Source: Photobacterium alginatilyticum (GTDB lineage: Bacteria; Pseudomonadota; Gammaproteobacteria; Enterobacterales; Vibrionaceae). Taken from it: a DNA stretch of 64,000 nt. A program made the position numbers and the translations under genes. The stretch is from positions 157,264 to 221,263 of the forward strand of contig NZ_RSEJ01000005.1 of NCBI RefSeq assembly GCF_009910675.1, given 5' to 3'. Below are positions 8,884-18,566 of this stretch, piece by piece (positions within the stretch are counted from its first letter, which is position 1; each line of letters begins with the position of its first letter). Under the pieces are notes generated by a model. It did no database searches. It was not told the DNA's origin and saw only the letters and a program-made list of their open reading frames with translations.

Positions 8884-8923
8884 TGCTCGATTATTGAAAT
8901 CTCTCACAGGATTATCAACGCTT

Positions 8924-10504
8924 ATGTCTTTTTTAGCTGAAGTGAACAAACGTCGTACGTTTGCGATCATTTCTCACCCGGATGCGGGTAAAACCACGAT
9001 TACCGAAAAAGTATTGTTATTCGGAAACGCGATCCAGAAAGCCGGTACGGTCAAGGGCCGTGGCTCCAACCAGCACGCCAAGTCAGACTGGATGGAAATG
9101 GAAAAAGAGCGTGGGATCTCGGTAACCACCTCGGTTATGCAGTTCCCGTACAACGATTGTCTGGTCAACCTGCTAGATACCCCGGGACACGAAGATTTCT
9201 CGGAAGATACCTACCGTACCCTAACCGCGGTCGACTCCTGCCTGATGGTGATCGATGCGGCCAAGGGTGTCGAGGATCGTACTCGCAAGCTGATGGAAGT
9301 TACCCGTCTGCGTGATACGCCGATCGTCACTTTCATGAACAAACTTGACCGTGATATCCGTGATCCGATGGAACTGCTGGATGAAGTGGAAACCGAGCTG
9401 AACATGGCCTGTGCGCCGGTATCATGGCCAATTGGCTGTGGTAAGGAGTTCAAGGGTGTTTACCATATTCACCGTGATGAGACGATTTTGTACTCGACAG
9501 GCCAGGGCCACACGATTCAGGAGGCTCGCATCATCAAAGGGCTGGATAACCCGGAGCTTGATGAAGCAGTTGGCGATGATTTGGCTGAGCAGCTACGCGA
9601 AGAGCTGGAGCTGGTGATCGGTGCCTCGCACGAGTTCGACCGCGAACTGTTCCTGAGCGGTGAGCTGACGCCTGTCTTCTTCGGTACGGCACTGGGTAAC
9701 TTTGGTGTTGACCATATGCTGGACGGCCTGACTGAATGGGCACCGACGCCAATGCCACGTAAGGCCAACGAGCGTGACGTTGAAGCCAGCGAAGAGAAGT
9801 TCTCGGGTTTTGTCTTCAAAATTCAGGCGAACATGGATCCGAAACACCGTGACCGTATTGCCTTCATGCGTATCGTATCGGGTACCTACAGCCAGGGCAT
9901 GAAGATGAACCATGTCCGTACCGGCAAGAACGTCAGCATTTCTGATGCGGTAACCTTCATGGCCGGTGACCGTTCACGTGCGGAAAAGGCTTATGCGGGC
10001 GACATTATCGGTCTGCATAACCATGGCACCATCCAGATCGGTGATACCTTTACCCAGGGTGAAAGCCTCAAGTTTGCCGGTATCCCGAACTTTGCACCGG
10101 AGCTGTTCCGTCGTATCCGCCTGAAAGATCCACTGAAGCAGAAGCAGCTGCTAAAAGGTCTGGTTCAGCTGTCTGAAGAAGGTGCGGTGCAGGTGTTCCG
10201 TCCGCTGCAGAACAACGATTTGATCGTGGGTGCGGTTGGTGTGCTGCAGTTCGATGTGGTTGTTGCCCGTCTGAAGGCGGAATATAACGTTGAAGCGATT
10301 TATGAAAGCGTCAATGTTGCGACGGCACGCTGGGTAGAGTGCGACGATACCAAGACGCTGGAAGAGTTCAAGCGCAAGAACCAGACGAACCTGGCACTGG
10401 ACGGCGGTGATAACCTAAGTTACATCGCGCCAACCATGGTGAACCTGAACTTGGCGAAAGAGCGCTTCCCTGACGTCGACTTCCGGGCGACTCGCGAGCA
10501 CTAA
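8924..10504 (+). CDS. prfC: Peptide chain release factor 3
   Basis: Translational GTPase RF3, which recycles RF1 and RF2 from the ribosome after termination. The 526 residues compare with 529 in E. coli. The G1 loop is SHPDAGKTT at 18-26, followed by switch residues ([12 protein letters not shown]), [11 protein letters not shown] and NKLDRD. Start ATG 8924 ([15 protein letters not shown]) matches the family; an in-frame TTG 30 bp upstream is not needed. In E. coli prfC also follows the holD-rimI region (with yjjG between); yjjG is absent here. Confidence 0.97.
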   Translation: MSFLAEVNKRRTFAIISHPDAGKTTITEKVLLFGNAIQKAGTVKGRGSNQHAKSDWMEMEKERGISVTTSVMQFPYNDCLVNLLDTPGHEDFSEDTYRTLTAVDSCLMVIDAAKGVEDRTRKLMEVTRLRDTPIVTFMNKLDRDIRDPMELLDEVETELNMACAPVSWPIGCGKEFKGVYHIHRDETILYSTGQGHTIQEARIIKGLDNPELDEAVGDDLAEQLREELELVIGASHEFDRELFLSGELTPVFFGTALGNFGVDHMLDGLTEWAPTPMPRKANERDVEASEEKFSGFVFKIQANMDPKHRDRIAFMRIVSGTYSQGMKMNHVRTGKNVSISDAVTFMAGDRSRAEKAYAGDIIGLHNHGTIQIGDTFTQGESLKFAGIPNFAPELFRRIRLKDPLKQKQLLKGLVQLSEEGAVQVFRPLQNNDLIVGAVGVLQFDVVVARLKAEYNVEAIYESVNVATARWVECDDTKTLEEFKRKNQTNLALDGGDNLSYIAPTMVNLNLAKERFPDVDFRATREH

Positions 10505-10541
10505 TCGCGCTTTCCGGGCGAGAGCCTGCCTACAATAGTCC

Positions 10542-10568
10542 AAGGCCGTCACAGTTGTGGCGGCTTTT
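10542..10568 (+). terminator. Rho-independent terminator after prfC
   Basis: Twelve-pair stem (AAGGCCGTCACA with TGTGGCGGCTTT, two wobbles) around a GT loop, ending in a T run. Confidence 0.88.
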
Positions 10569-10674
10569 TTTATCCTTTTCTGGCGAATCTGCCTCCCCTC
10601 TCTTTTATTCCCTTATTCTCGGTCTAGTATTCTTCCTGTTGCGTATTGAAAGAACAATGGAAGGAATGGGGACT

Positions 10675-12759
10675 ATGGAATTTTCGACCGGCAGGGATAT
10701 TTACTCATGGCCAGGGGAGCCCTACCCGCTAGGCGCCACCATCAAAGAGCAGGGCGTGAACTTCAGCCTGTATTCCAAAGACGCAACCCAAGTGATATTG
10801 CACTTGTTTGACAGTCAGAATGCTACCGCGCCGTTTCATTCATTTGAGCTTGATCCTATTATGCACAAGCGGGGGCATTACTGGTTTTTGTTTGTTGCCA
10901 ATATCGGTCACGGTCAGGTGTATGCCTTTCAGGTGGATGGTCCCTGGAAACCTGAGGCAGGACTTCGCTTCAACAAGGAAAAAATACTGATTGACCCCTA
11001 CAGCCAGGCGATTAGCTTCGGGCGTCACTATTGTCGTGACAACGCCATTGGTCCCGGGCCGAATATGGCGAGCGGGATGAAAAGTGTTGTTGTTGATCAG
11101 CGGGCCTTTGACTGGCAGGGCACTCAGGCTCCGCGCCATTCAATGACAGATACCGTGATCTACGAAATGCATGTCGGCGGGTTTACCAAGCACCCGTCCT
11201 CGGGCGTCGACGAAGCCAGGCGGGGAACATTTGCCGGTGTTATCGATAAGATCCCCTACCTTAAGTCGCTCGGGGTGACGGCCGTTGAGCTGATGCCTAT
11301 CCAGCAGTTTGATGTCGATGATGCGCCGCAGGGACGGCAAAATTACTGGGGCTATAGTCCGATCAATTTCTTTGCCGTTCATGCCGACTATAGCGTCGAG
11401 AAAGATCCGCTTGCCGCGATCACTGAATTTAAAACCCTGGTCAGGGAACTACACCGGGCCGATATTGAAGTGATCCTGGATGTCGTGTTCAACCATACGG
11501 CAGAAGGTGACGAGAGCGGCCCGACGTTTTGCTTCAAGGGGCTGCAGAACGGGGCGTATTATATTGTCGATAAGAAAAATGGCCAGTATGCCAATTACAG
11601 CGGCTGCGGCAATACCTGCAATGCCAACCACAGCGTTCTGCGGCGGATGATCATTGATGCACTGCATTTCTGGGTAACCGAGATGCGGGTAGACGGTTTT
11701 CGCTTTGATCTGGCATCGGTACTGGCGCGAGATAGCCAGGGCCACCCGATGAGAGAGCCGCCCTTGTTATGGTCAATCGATTCGGATCCTATCCTGAGCA
11801 GTACCAAGATCTTTGCCGAAGCCTGGGATGCCGCCGGCCTGTATCAGGTTGGCTCGTTCATTGGCGACCGATGGAACGAGTGGAACGGTAAGTACCGTGA
11901 TGATGTCCGGGCTTTCTGGCGCGGTGACAGCGGGAGTATCAGCCCGTTTGCCTCCCGGATCCTGGGATCGCCCGATATTTACTGCAGTAACCGCCATTCG
12001 CCGCATCGCTCGGTCAATTTCATCTGTGCTCATGATGGCTTTACCCTCAATGACCTGGTCAGCTATAGCGAAAAGCATAACTGGGATAATGGCGAGGCCA
12101 ACCGGGACGGTGACAACCATAACCTGTCGAACAACTATGGTGTGGAAGGGCCGACGGATATTGCCGAGGTCGAGGCGCTGCGAAACCGCCAGTGTAAAAA
12201 TATGCTGGCAACACTATTGCTCTCACTGGGAACACCGATGATTTCGATGGGGGATGAAGTCCGGCGTACCCAGCAGGGCAATAACAATGCCTATTGCCAG
12301 GATAACGAAATCAGCTGGTTTGACTGGCGCCTGGTCGACAAGCATGCCGATATGCTGCGGTTCGTGATGTTAATGAACCAGATCCGGCGCACCGAGCCGA
12401 CCATTGAATGGAACATGCATATGTCGCTGAGCTCGGTGCTCGAGAATGTCGGGATCAACTGGCATGGGCTTCAGCCGCACCAGCCTGACTGGTCTGAACA
12501 TTCTCATTCGCTGGCAACAACCGTGATTCACCCTATCAGTGAGGATGAGCTATATGTCATCTGCAATGCCTACTGGGATCCGCTGGTGTTCACCTTGCCG
12601 GATAGTGGTGACAGGGACTGGCACCTGCTGGTCAACACCGCTGAGCCAAGCCCCCGTGATATCTATACTATCGAGCAGGCACCGAGATATCGTGGCGATA
12701 CGATTTTGGTTACCGGGCGTAGTATGATAATCATGATTGCCAAATCAACCAGCCGGTAG
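10675..12759 (+). CDS. glgX: Glycogen debranching enzyme, GlgX/isoamylase type (GH13)
   Basis: Hydrolyses alpha-1,6 branches of (limit) glycogen. Start ATG 10675 is preferred because AAGGA sits 8 nt upstream; two ATGs at 10657 and 10666 are alternatives, and the upstream in-frame sequence overlaps the prfC terminator. The 694 residues start with a CBM48-like domain (PYPLGATIKEQGVNFSLYS), then the GH13 barrel with region I (DVVFNHTAEG), the nucleophile in GFRFD (D345), acid/base in FAEAWD (E382) and the third acid in CAHDG (D454). It is not in a glg operon here, so it may act in storage-carbon turnover separately. Assignment to the GlgX/TreX subfamily is likely; the exact substrate is inferred. 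Confidence 0.9.
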   Translation: MEFSTGRDIYSWPGEPYPLGATIKEQGVNFSLYSKDATQVILHLFDSQNATAPFHSFELDPIMHKRGHYWFLFVANIGHGQVYAFQVDGPWKPEAGLRFNKEKILIDPYSQAISFGRHYCRDNAIGPGPNMASGMKSVVVDQRAFDWQGTQAPRHSMTDTVIYEMHVGGFTKHPSSGVDEARRGTFAGVIDKIPYLKSLGVTAVELMPIQQFDVDDAPQGRQNYWGYSPINFFAVHADYSVEKDPLAAITEFKTLVRELHRADIEVILDVVFNHTAEGDESGPTFCFKGLQNGAYYIVDKKNGQYANYSGCGNTCNANHSVLRRMIIDALHFWVTEMRVDGFRFDLASVLARDSQGHPMREPPLLWSIDSDPILSSTKIFAEAWDAAGLYQVGSFIGDRWNEWNGKYRDDVRAFWRGDSGSISPFASRILGSPDIYCSNRHSPHRSVNFICAHDGFTLNDLVSYSEKHNWDNGEANRDGDNHNLSNNYGVEGPTDIAEVEALRNRQCKNMLATLLLSLGTPMISMGDEVRRTQQGNNNAYCQDNEISWFDWRLVDKHADMLRFVMLMNQIRRTEPTIEWNMHMSLSSVLENVGINWHGLQPHQPDWSEHSHSLATTVIHPISEDELYVICNAYWDPLVFTLPDSGDRDWHLLVNTAEPSPRDIYTIEQAPRYRGDTILVTGRSMIIMIAKSTSR

Positions 12760-12768
12760 GAGAGATTG

Positions 12769-12978
12769 ATGCTGAAGTGGCTAAAACGAGGGATCGCCAA
12801 ATATGACAGGTGGTGTGAGCGATTGGGGTTGGTCCCGGAGAACCGCCGCTGTTGCGCACCTGTGCATTATGATGATGACGATCCTAGAAACCCGTCTATG
12901 CGGAGACACTCTCGTCAAAGGCCGGACGACAAGCCGCCGCAGGGCCCTGCATGCAGCTTGCAGAACGAGAAGACATAA
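12769..12978 (+). CDS. DUF5363-type small protein
   Basis: A 69-residue protein beginning MLKWLKRGIAKYDRWCERLG, followed by LVPENRRCCAPV and a basic, proline-rich tail. The N-terminal half matches my memory of the Vibrionaceae DUF5363 family, usually found directly before a TatD-like gene, as here (15 bp gap). The function is unknown. ATG 12769 follows TAGGAGAG; a TTG one codon earlier is less likely. The C-terminal Arg/Asp/Pro-rich part (from about residue 38) looks disordered. Confidence 0.65.
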   Translation: MLKWLKRGIAKYDRWCERLGLVPENRRCCAPVHYDDDDPRNPSMRRHSRQRPDDKPPQGPACSLQNEKT

Positions 12979-12993
12979 TGAGGGGCTTTTCCA

Positions 12994-13785
12994 ATGCTCA
13001 TTGACAGCCATTGTCATTTTGACTTTGAGCCTTTTGCCTCCGATCCTGCTTATTACCTAACGCTGGCACGCCGTGCCGGGGTGGGGACCATTGTGATCCC
13101 CTCCGTCGGCGAGCGGAACTGGCTGGTGGTGAAATCTCTCTGCCAGCAGTTTGACGGTTTGTATTATGCTCTGGGGCTGCACCCGTTTTTTTCTCAGGAG
13201 CACAGCCAATATGCGTTGTCCTTGTTATCAGAGCAACTGGCAGAAGTAGCCGGTACAGAGAAGAAGGATCGCAAATGTGTCGCCGTGGGCGAGTGCGGGC
13301 TCGATTTTGCCATAGCGGGTGCCAATCGGGAGCGGCAGATAGAGCTACTGTCAGCGCAGCTGGTACTGGCGAATGAATACGGTTTGCCTGTTATCCTGCA
13401 TTGCCGGAAGGCCTTTCCCGAGCTAGTGAGTGTACTGAAGCGAACACCGCCGAGGGCGGGTGGGGTGTATCATGGTTTCAGTGGCAGCCTGCCGCAGGCA
13501 GAGCAATTAATCGATCTGGGTATCAAAATTGGTGTAGGTGGAACGATTACATATCGCCGTGCCAACAAAACCCGCAATACAATAGCTGCACTGCCGTTGA
13601 CCGCACTGATGCTAGAGACCGATGCGCCGGATATGCCTGTTTCCGGCTATCAGGGAGAGCCCAATCGTCCTGATCGGTTATTCAATATTATGCAATCACT
13701 TGTCGAGATCAGAGAGGAATCTGAAGCTGAAATAGCTTCAGCTACCAGCTTAACCGCGGCTGAACTTTTTCGGATATTGATGTGA
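12994..13785 (+). CDS. yjjV: TatD-family metal-dependent hydrolase (YjjV-like)
   Basis: Putative metal-dependent DNase of the TatD/YcfH/YjjV group, 263 residues. Metal ligands of the family are visible: H6 and H8 (DSHCHFDF), Glu in GECGLD, His in LHCRKA, His in YHGFSG and Asp in ETDAPDMP. It forms a short unit with glgX and the DUF5363 gene (gaps of 9 and 15 bp). The YjjV subgroup assignment is from the 'HGFSGS' and 'IGVGGTITYRRA' stretches and is less firm than the family assignment. Confidence 0.93.
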   Translation: MLIDSHCHFDFEPFASDPAYYLTLARRAGVGTIVIPSVGERNWLVVKSLCQQFDGLYYALGLHPFFSQEHSQYALSLLSEQLAEVAGTEKKDRKCVAVGECGLDFAIAGANRERQIELLSAQLVLANEYGLPVILHCRKAFPELVSVLKRTPPRAGGVYHGFSGSLPQAEQLIDLGIKIGVGGTITYRRANKTRNTIAALPLTALMLETDAPDMPVSGYQGEPNRPDRLFNIMQSLVEIREESEAEIASATSLTAAELFRILM

Positions 13786-13806
13786 TCTGGATCTAAAAGA
13801 AAACGA

Positions 13807-13827
13807 TTGCGCGAAACGGTTGCGTAA
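13807..13827 (+). promoter_or_regulatory. Candidate CytR-like operator upstream of nupC
   Basis: Two direct octamer-like elements, TTGCGCGA (13807-13814) and TTGCGTAA (13820-13827), 13 bp apart. TTACGCAA, the reverse complement of the second, recurs upstream of deoA at 17171. CytR control of nupC and deo is established in E. coli; the motif match here is my inference. Confidence 0.35.
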
Positions 13828-13841
13828 GTTGTGTTTTCGTT

Positions 13842-13857
13842 TGTGATTTATGTCACG
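13842..13857 (+). promoter_or_regulatory. CRP site upstream of nupC
   Basis: TGTGATTTATGTCACG matches the CRP consensus TGTGAnnnnnnTCACA in 9 of 10 core positions. Its centre is about 93 bp upstream of the start expected from the TATAAT at 13931-13936, a class I spacing. Confidence 0.7.
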
Positions 13858-13930
13858 TTTGTGATTAAACTTTCACTCTCTTTCCTTGGAAAGTGTGATG
13901 GCGGCATTACTTTATCCGCCGCTGCGTTAG

Positions 13931-13936
13931 TATAAT
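13931..13936 (+). promoter_or_regulatory. Candidate -10 element of the nupC promoter
   Basis: Perfect TATAAT 65 bp before the nupC start, with no good -35 hexamer, as expected for an activator-dependent (CRP) promoter. Confidence 0.5.
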
Positions 13937-14001
13937 GCGCCGGACTCTTAAAGAGCCAAATTGTCGAGACGCCAAACTTAACTAAAGGGATGCCATAAAC
14001 T

Positions 14002-15255
14002 ATGAGCCTGTTTATGAGCCTGGTTGGGATGTTAGTACTGCTAGGTCTAGCTGTTCTACTATCTGATAACCGTAAAGCTATTAATCTACGTACTGTTGGT
14101 GGCGCATTTGCCATCCAATTTTCATTAGGTGCATTTGTTCTGTATGTACCTTGGGGTAAAGATGTTCTTGGTGCTGCGAGTAGCGGTGTTCAGAGCGTCA
14201 TTGATTTTGGTAACATCGGTATCGAATTCCTATTCGGTAGCCTAGTGAACTTCTCTGTTGAAGGTATTGGTTTTATCTTCGCATTTAAAGTTCTGCCAAC
14301 AGTAATCTTCTTCTCAGCACTGATCAGTGTTCTTTACTACCTAGGCGTTATGCAGGTTGTAATCAACGTTCTTGGTGGCGGTCTGAAGAAGGTACTTGGA
14401 ACCTCTAACGCAGAATCAATGTCTGCAACAGCTAACATTTTCGTTGGTCAGACTGAAGCACCGCTAGTTGTGCGTCCGTTTGTACCAAAAATGACGCAGT
14501 CTGAGCTGTTTGCCGTAATGTGTGGTGGTCTGGCTTCGGTTGCTGGTGGTGTTCTTGCTGGTTATGCAGCAATGGGTGTACCTCTAGAGTACCTGATTGC
14601 AGCCTCTTTCATGGCAGCACCTGGTGGTCTGTTGTTTGCTAAAATCATCAAGCCTGAAACAGACGAGCCTGTTGAGCAGCTTGGTGGTGACGAAGCAGAG
14701 GGCGACGACAAGCCTGCTAACGTAATTGATGCAGCTGCTGGCGGTGCGTCTGCTGGTATGCAACTGTCTCTAAACATCGGCGCAATGCTATTGGCATTCG
14801 TTGGTCTGATTGCTCTTATTAACGGTATGCTAGGTGGCATCGGTGGTTGGGTCGGCATGCCGCATCTAACTCTGGAACTGCTACTTGGTTACGCATTCCA
14901 GCCTCTAGCATTCCTAATCGGTGTTCCATGGGCTGATGCAAACATTGCTGGTTCTTTCATCGGTCAGAAGCTGATCCTGAACGAATTTGTTGCTTACCTG
15001 AGCTACGTTCCTTACCTAGGCGATGCTGCTCCTGCAGTTATCTCTGAAAAGACAAAAGTAATCATCTCTTTTGCTCTATGTGGTTTTGCGAACCTGTCTT
15101 CAGTAGCAATCCTACTAGGTGGTCTTGGTAGCATCGCGCCAAACCGTCGTCACGACATTGCACGCTTTGGTATGCGCGCAGTAGCAGCAGGTACATTATC
15201 TAACCTAATGTCTGCAACTATCGCTGGTCTGTTCTTCTCACTAAGCGCAATGTAA
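14002..15255 (+). CDS. nupC: NupC-type concentrative nucleoside transporter
   Basis: Ion-coupled nucleoside importer of the CNT family in the inner membrane; 417 residues, many hydrophobic helices. The family core is present: [20 protein letters not shown], then the [18 protein letters not shown] segment with the conserved Gln-Thr-Glu of the binding site. A less hydrophobic insert (about residues 218-245) is rich in Asp/Glu. It lies upstream of the deo genes and supplies their substrates. Regulation by CRP and possibly CytR is suggested by sites at 13807-13857. It has its own terminator. Confidence 0.95.
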   Translation: MSLFMSLVGMLVLLGLAVLLSDNRKAINLRTVGGAFAIQFSLGAFVLYVPWGKDVLGAASSGVQSVIDFGNIGIEFLFGSLVNFSVEGIGFIFAFKVLPTVIFFSALISVLYYLGVMQVVINVLGGGLKKVLGTSNAESMSATANIFVGQTEAPLVVRPFVPKMTQSELFAVMCGGLASVAGGVLAGYAAMGVPLEYLIAASFMAAPGGLLFAKIIKPETDEPVEQLGGDEAEGDDKPANVIDAAAGGASAGMQLSLNIGAMLLAFVGLIALINGMLGGIGGWVGMPHLTLELLLGYAFQPLAFLIGVPWADANIAGSFIGQKLILNEFVAYLSYVPYLGDAAPAVISEKTKVIISFALCGFANLSSVAILLGGLGSIAPNRRHDIARFGMRAVAAGTLSNLMSATIAGLFFSLSAM

Positions 15256-15280
15256 TCACTGACTCGTTCAGCTGAATGAT

Positions 15281-15308
15281 AAACGCCACGGTTATACCGT
15301 GGCGTTTT
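15281..15308 (+). terminator. Rho-independent terminator after nupC
   Basis: Stem AAACGCCACGG/CCGTGGCGTTT with a TTATA loop and a T run. Confidence 0.9.
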
Positions 15309-15660
15309 TGTATCTGTCGGTTTCGAGCTGCAATTCACCTCTTATTCCTGCGACTTATTCAGGGCACCTCATGCGCCACTAACTGAATAATTATTTACCC
15401 AGACTGGTCTGTTTTTTCGCGTTGAGTCACTGACCCCTCGATACTCCTTCCCCGGATTCAAAATCCAGGGCTTCAGCCCCTCAATATTGATCAACAGATT
15501 CGGTAAAAACTTGTAACACGCTCATTTTTTGTATCATAAAATCGATTGCGCTCCGGTTTCTGCCATATTCCTTTGCTACCATCATTTCACGTTGCAAGCG
15601 ACACCTCAGTATCTGCAGGCTACACTTTGTTTGTTTCTGTAAAACACAGAGAGAAACGTT

Positions 15661-15831
15661 ATGAGTGAAGTCATACTAGCGCTGATAGCTGGGTTTATCG
15701 TCGGGGTGTTATTTTCCGCGATAAAGCTGCCGATACCGGCACCGCCGGTCCTCTCCGGAGTGATGGGAATTTTCGGGGTATACGCAGGAGGTATTGCTTA
15801 TCAGTGGATTGTGGAACGTTTCTTTACTTAA
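15661..15831 (+). CDS. XapX-domain small membrane protein
   Basis: A 56-residue frame starting MSEVILALIAGFIVGVLF and ending in QWIVERFFT. The two hydrophobic halves separated by LPIPAPPVLSGVMGI are the pattern of XapX-domain (DUF1427) proteins, as I remember them; the family is named after E. coli XapX in the xanthosine operon. Function unknown. The ribosome-binding site is weak (AGAGAAACGTT before ATG). It sits alone between nupC and deoC, surrounded by non-coding DNA. Its placement in a nucleoside-salvage cluster is suggestive only. Confidence 0.75.
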   Translation: MSEVILALIAGFIVGVLFSAIKLPIPAPPVLSGVMGIFGVYAGGIAYQWIVERFFT

Positions 15832-15854
15832 ATAGGATTTTTGAGTAATAACAT

Positions 15855-15965
15855 ATGTTTACATGCTTTTATTGCGGTAAACACATTATCCACCACTGGA
15901 AACACGACTTTGATGGTGAGGCGTACCGGAGCTTGGTATTATACGTGAGCACCATCATTAACTGA
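15855..15965 (+). CDS. Possible 36-residue protein with CxxC
   Basis: Short open frame 23 bp after the XapX gene, encoding MFTCFYCGKHIIHHWKHD followed by a non-repetitive tail. A CxxC and clustered His suggest a metal-binding peptide, but there is no good ribosome-binding site and no comparison was possible. It may be chance. Confidence 0.25.
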   Translation: MFTCFYCGKHIIHHWKHDFDGEAYRSLVLYVSTIIN

Positions 15966-16042
15966 CGATTGCTGTTACAGCGTTTCCCCGTCGTGATGGG
16001 AGTACTGTCACGGTTTGCTGGACGGCATAAAAATTTGCAAGG

Positions 16043-16059
16043 GCTCAGGTTTCCTGAGC
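16043..16059 (+). other. Hairpin in the nupC-deoC interval
   Basis: Perfect 7-bp stem GCTCAGG/CCTGAGC with a TTT loop followed by TTCTT. The rest of 15966-16252 shows no gene; it presumably holds the deoC promoter, which I could not place with confidence. Confidence 0.4.
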
Positions 16060-16252
16060 TTCTTGCGCGGTGAAAAGGATATCAATCAGGTCGGCAATCT
16101 CGCATTGTTTCCCTGAGTCTTCAAGGAACCAAGTCCGCTCATCTAACTGTTCGCTGTAGGCGGGCCGTTTGACGGTATAGCAACAGATTGCCGTCAAGCG
16201 TATGGAACAGTTTCTATAAGCTTGGTAGAAAATAACTGGACTGGAGATAGTC

Positions 16253-17026
16253 ATGAGCGATTTAAAAGCTGCTGCACTACGTGCACTTAAACTAATGGAT
16301 CTTACCACTCTGAACGATGACGACACTGATGCAAAAGTGATCGAGTTGTGTAAGAACGCGAAAACACCTGTAGGCAACACAGCAGCTATCTGTATCTACC
16401 CACGTTTCATTCCTGTAGCGAAGAAGCAACTGCGTGAGCAAGGTACACCTGAAGTCCGTATTGCAACTGTTACAAACTTCCCACACGGTAACGACGACAT
16501 CGCAATTGCAGTAGCAGAAACTAAAGCTGCTGTTGCTTACGGTGCGGACGAAGTTGACGTTGTATTCCCATACCGTGCCCTAATGGCGGGTAACGAAGAA
16601 GTGGGCTTCGAGCTGGTTAAGCAGTGTAAAGAAGCTTGTGGCGACATTCTGCTGAAAGTGATCATCGAAACTGGTGAGCTGAAAACAGAAGAGCTAATCA
16701 AGAAAGCATCTGAGCTGTCTATCAAAGCCGGTGCTGACTTCATCAAGACATCAACAGGTAAAGTGCCTGTTAACGCAACACCAGAATACGCTGAGATCAT
16801 GCTGAACGTGATCAAAGAGATGGGCGTAGCGAAAACTGTTGGCTTCAAGCCTGCAGGTGGTGTTCGTACTGCTGAAGACGCACAGCAATACCTAGACATG
16901 GCTGACCGTATTCACGGTGCAGAGTGGGCTGACAACATGCACTACCGTTTTGGTGCATCTAGCCTGCTAGCTAACCTACTTCACACTCTAGGTGAAGGCG
17001 AAAAAGCTGCTGAAGGCGGCTACTAA
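16253..17026 (+). CDS. deoC: Deoxyribose-phosphate aldolase
   Basis: Class I aldolase splitting 2-deoxyribose-5-phosphate into acetaldehyde and glyceraldehyde-3-phosphate, the last step of deoxynucleoside catabolism. 257 residues. Schiff-base and catalytic residues are seen: D102 (EVDVVF), K165 (FIKTSTGK) and K199 (GFKPAGG). Start ATG follows GGAG at 8 nt. A strong terminator separates it from deoA, unlike the compact E. coli operon, so deoC and deoA probably have separate promoters. Confidence 0.97.
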   Translation: MSDLKAAALRALKLMDLTTLNDDDTDAKVIELCKNAKTPVGNTAAICIYPRFIPVAKKQLREQGTPEVRIATVTNFPHGNDDIAIAVAETKAAVAYGADEVDVVFPYRALMAGNEEVGFELVKQCKEACGDILLKVIIETGELKTEELIKKASELSIKAGADFIKTSTGKVPVNATPEYAEIMLNVIKEMGVAKTVGFKPAGGVRTAEDAQQYLDMADRIHGAEWADNMHYRFGASSLLANLLHTLGEGEKAAEGGY

Positions 17027-17035
17027 TCTAATCCC

Positions 17036-17068
17036 GTAAGGTGGCATTTATTGCCACCTTACTTTTTT
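17036..17068 (+). terminator. Rho-independent terminator between deoC and deoA
   Basis: Eleven-base perfect arms GTAAGGTGGCA/TGCCACCTTAC with a five-base loop and seven T. Confidence 0.93.
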
Positions 17069-17170
17069 TGCCTGTGACTATTTACTGTTTGGTTCTTGCC
17101 CGGCTGCGGCGCGAGCGGCACCTGTGCGGCTGAGAATCATACTGTGAGCCACTTTTTCCAATAAAAAGGG

Positions 17171-17178
17171 TTACGCAA
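17171..17178 (+). promoter_or_regulatory. TTACGCAA element upstream of deoA
   Basis: Reverse complement of the TTGCGTAA found upstream of nupC. It lies 47 bp before the deoA start. A shared regulator of CytR type would explain the recurrence. Confidence 0.3.
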
Positions 17179-17224
17179 GGTAAATTGTCATCTGCCCTAC
17201 ATTATTATCTGACCGGGGAATACC

Positions 17225-18556
17225 ATGTATTTACCACAAGAAATCATTAGAAAAAAACGCGACAACATCGAACTATCTGCAGACGAAATTAACTTCTTTA
17301 TCCAGGGTGTTGCTAAAGACACTGTTTCTGAAGGCCAGATTGCTGCTTTTGCGATGGCAATCTACTTCAACGACATGACCATGAACGAGCGTGTAGCCCT
17401 AACATGTGCAATGCGTGATTCAGGCATGGTGATCAACTGGGATCATATGAATTTTGACGGTCCGATTGTTGATAAGCACTCTACCGGTGGTGTTGGTGAT
17501 GTAACATCGCTAATGCTTGGTCCAATGGTGGCTGCATGTGGTGGTTATGTACCAATGATTTCTGGTCGTGGTCTGGGCCACACCGGCGGTACGCTGGACA
17601 AGCTAGAATCTATTCCTGGCTATAACATTACGCCGACCAATGAAGTATTTGGTCAGGTGACAAAAGATGCTGGCGTGGCAATTATCGGCCAGACTGGCGA
17701 TTTGGCACCAGCGGACAAGCGTGTATATGCTACTCGCGATGTAACCGCCACTGTTGACAACATCTCGCTGATCACGGCATCAATCCTGTCTAAGAAACTG
17801 GCTGCCGGTCTTGGCTCGCTGGTTATGGACGTTAAAGTGGGTTCTGGTGCCTTCATGCCAACTTACGAAGCATCTGAAGAGCTGGCAAAATCAATTGTTG
17901 CCGTAGCAAACGGTGCGGGTACCAAGACGACCGCACTGCTAACCGACATGAACCAGGTACTGGCTTCTACTGCGGGTAACGCACTGGAAGTTCGTGAAGC
18001 CGTTCAGTTCCTGACCGGTGAATACCGTAACCCTCGCTTATTTGCCGTGACCATGGCATTGTGTGCCGAAATGCTTGTAAACAGTGGCTTGGCTACTGAT
18101 TTGGAACAAGCGAACGCGAAACTGCAGGAAGTACTGGATAACGGTAAAGCCGCAGCGTGTTTCGGTAAGATGGTTGCAGGTCTTGGTGGTCCGGTTGACT
18201 TCATGGAAAACTACGACAACTACCTGGATAAAGCAGAAATCGTGAAACCTGTTTATGCCGAGAGCACAGGTTATGCATTCGCGATGGATACGCGTGGTCT
18301 GGGTATGGCTGTTGTAGGTATGGGTGGCGGTCGCCGCGTTGCATCCGACACTATCGACTATGCTGTGGGTCTGAGCGATATGATCGCACTGGGTACTGAA
18401 GTGAATGCTGATACCCCGCTAGCGGTTATCCATGCGCGTACCGAAGCGCAATGGGAAGAAGCTGCGAAGGCTGTTCGTGAGAACATCACGATTTCAGAGC
18501 AGAAGCCTGAGCCTACTCCTGAGGTTTACCGTCGCGTTCGCCCTGAAGATGTTTAA
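17225..18556 (+). CDS. deoA: Thymidine phosphorylase
   Basis: Phosphorolysis of thymidine to thymine and deoxyribose-1-phosphate. 443 residues (440 in E. coli). The glycosyltransferase family 3 signature is intact: [19 protein letters not shown], then [20 protein letters not shown]. The C-terminal pyrimidine phosphorylase domain ends with [17 protein letters not shown]. The ribosome-binding site is weak (GGGGAATACC). DeoB follows after 10 bp. Confidence 0.97.
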   Translation: MYLPQEIIRKKRDNIELSADEINFFIQGVAKDTVSEGQIAAFAMAIYFNDMTMNERVALTCAMRDSGMVINWDHMNFDGPIVDKHSTGGVGDVTSLMLGPMVAACGGYVPMISGRGLGHTGGTLDKLESIPGYNITPTNEVFGQVTKDAGVAIIGQTGDLAPADKRVYATRDVTATVDNISLITASILSKKLAAGLGSLVMDVKVGSGAFMPTYEASEELAKSIVAVANGAGTKTTALLTDMNQVLASTAGNALEVREAVQFLTGEYRNPRLFAVTMALCAEMLVNSGLATDLEQANAKLQEVLDNGKAAACFGKMVAGLGGPVDFMENYDNYLDKAEIVKPVYAESTGYAFAMDTRGLGMAVVGMGGGRRVASDTIDYAVGLSDMIALGTEVNADTPLAVIHARTEAQWEEAAKAVRENITISEQKPEPTPEVYRRVRPEDV

Positions 18557-18566
18557 TGGAGTCAAA

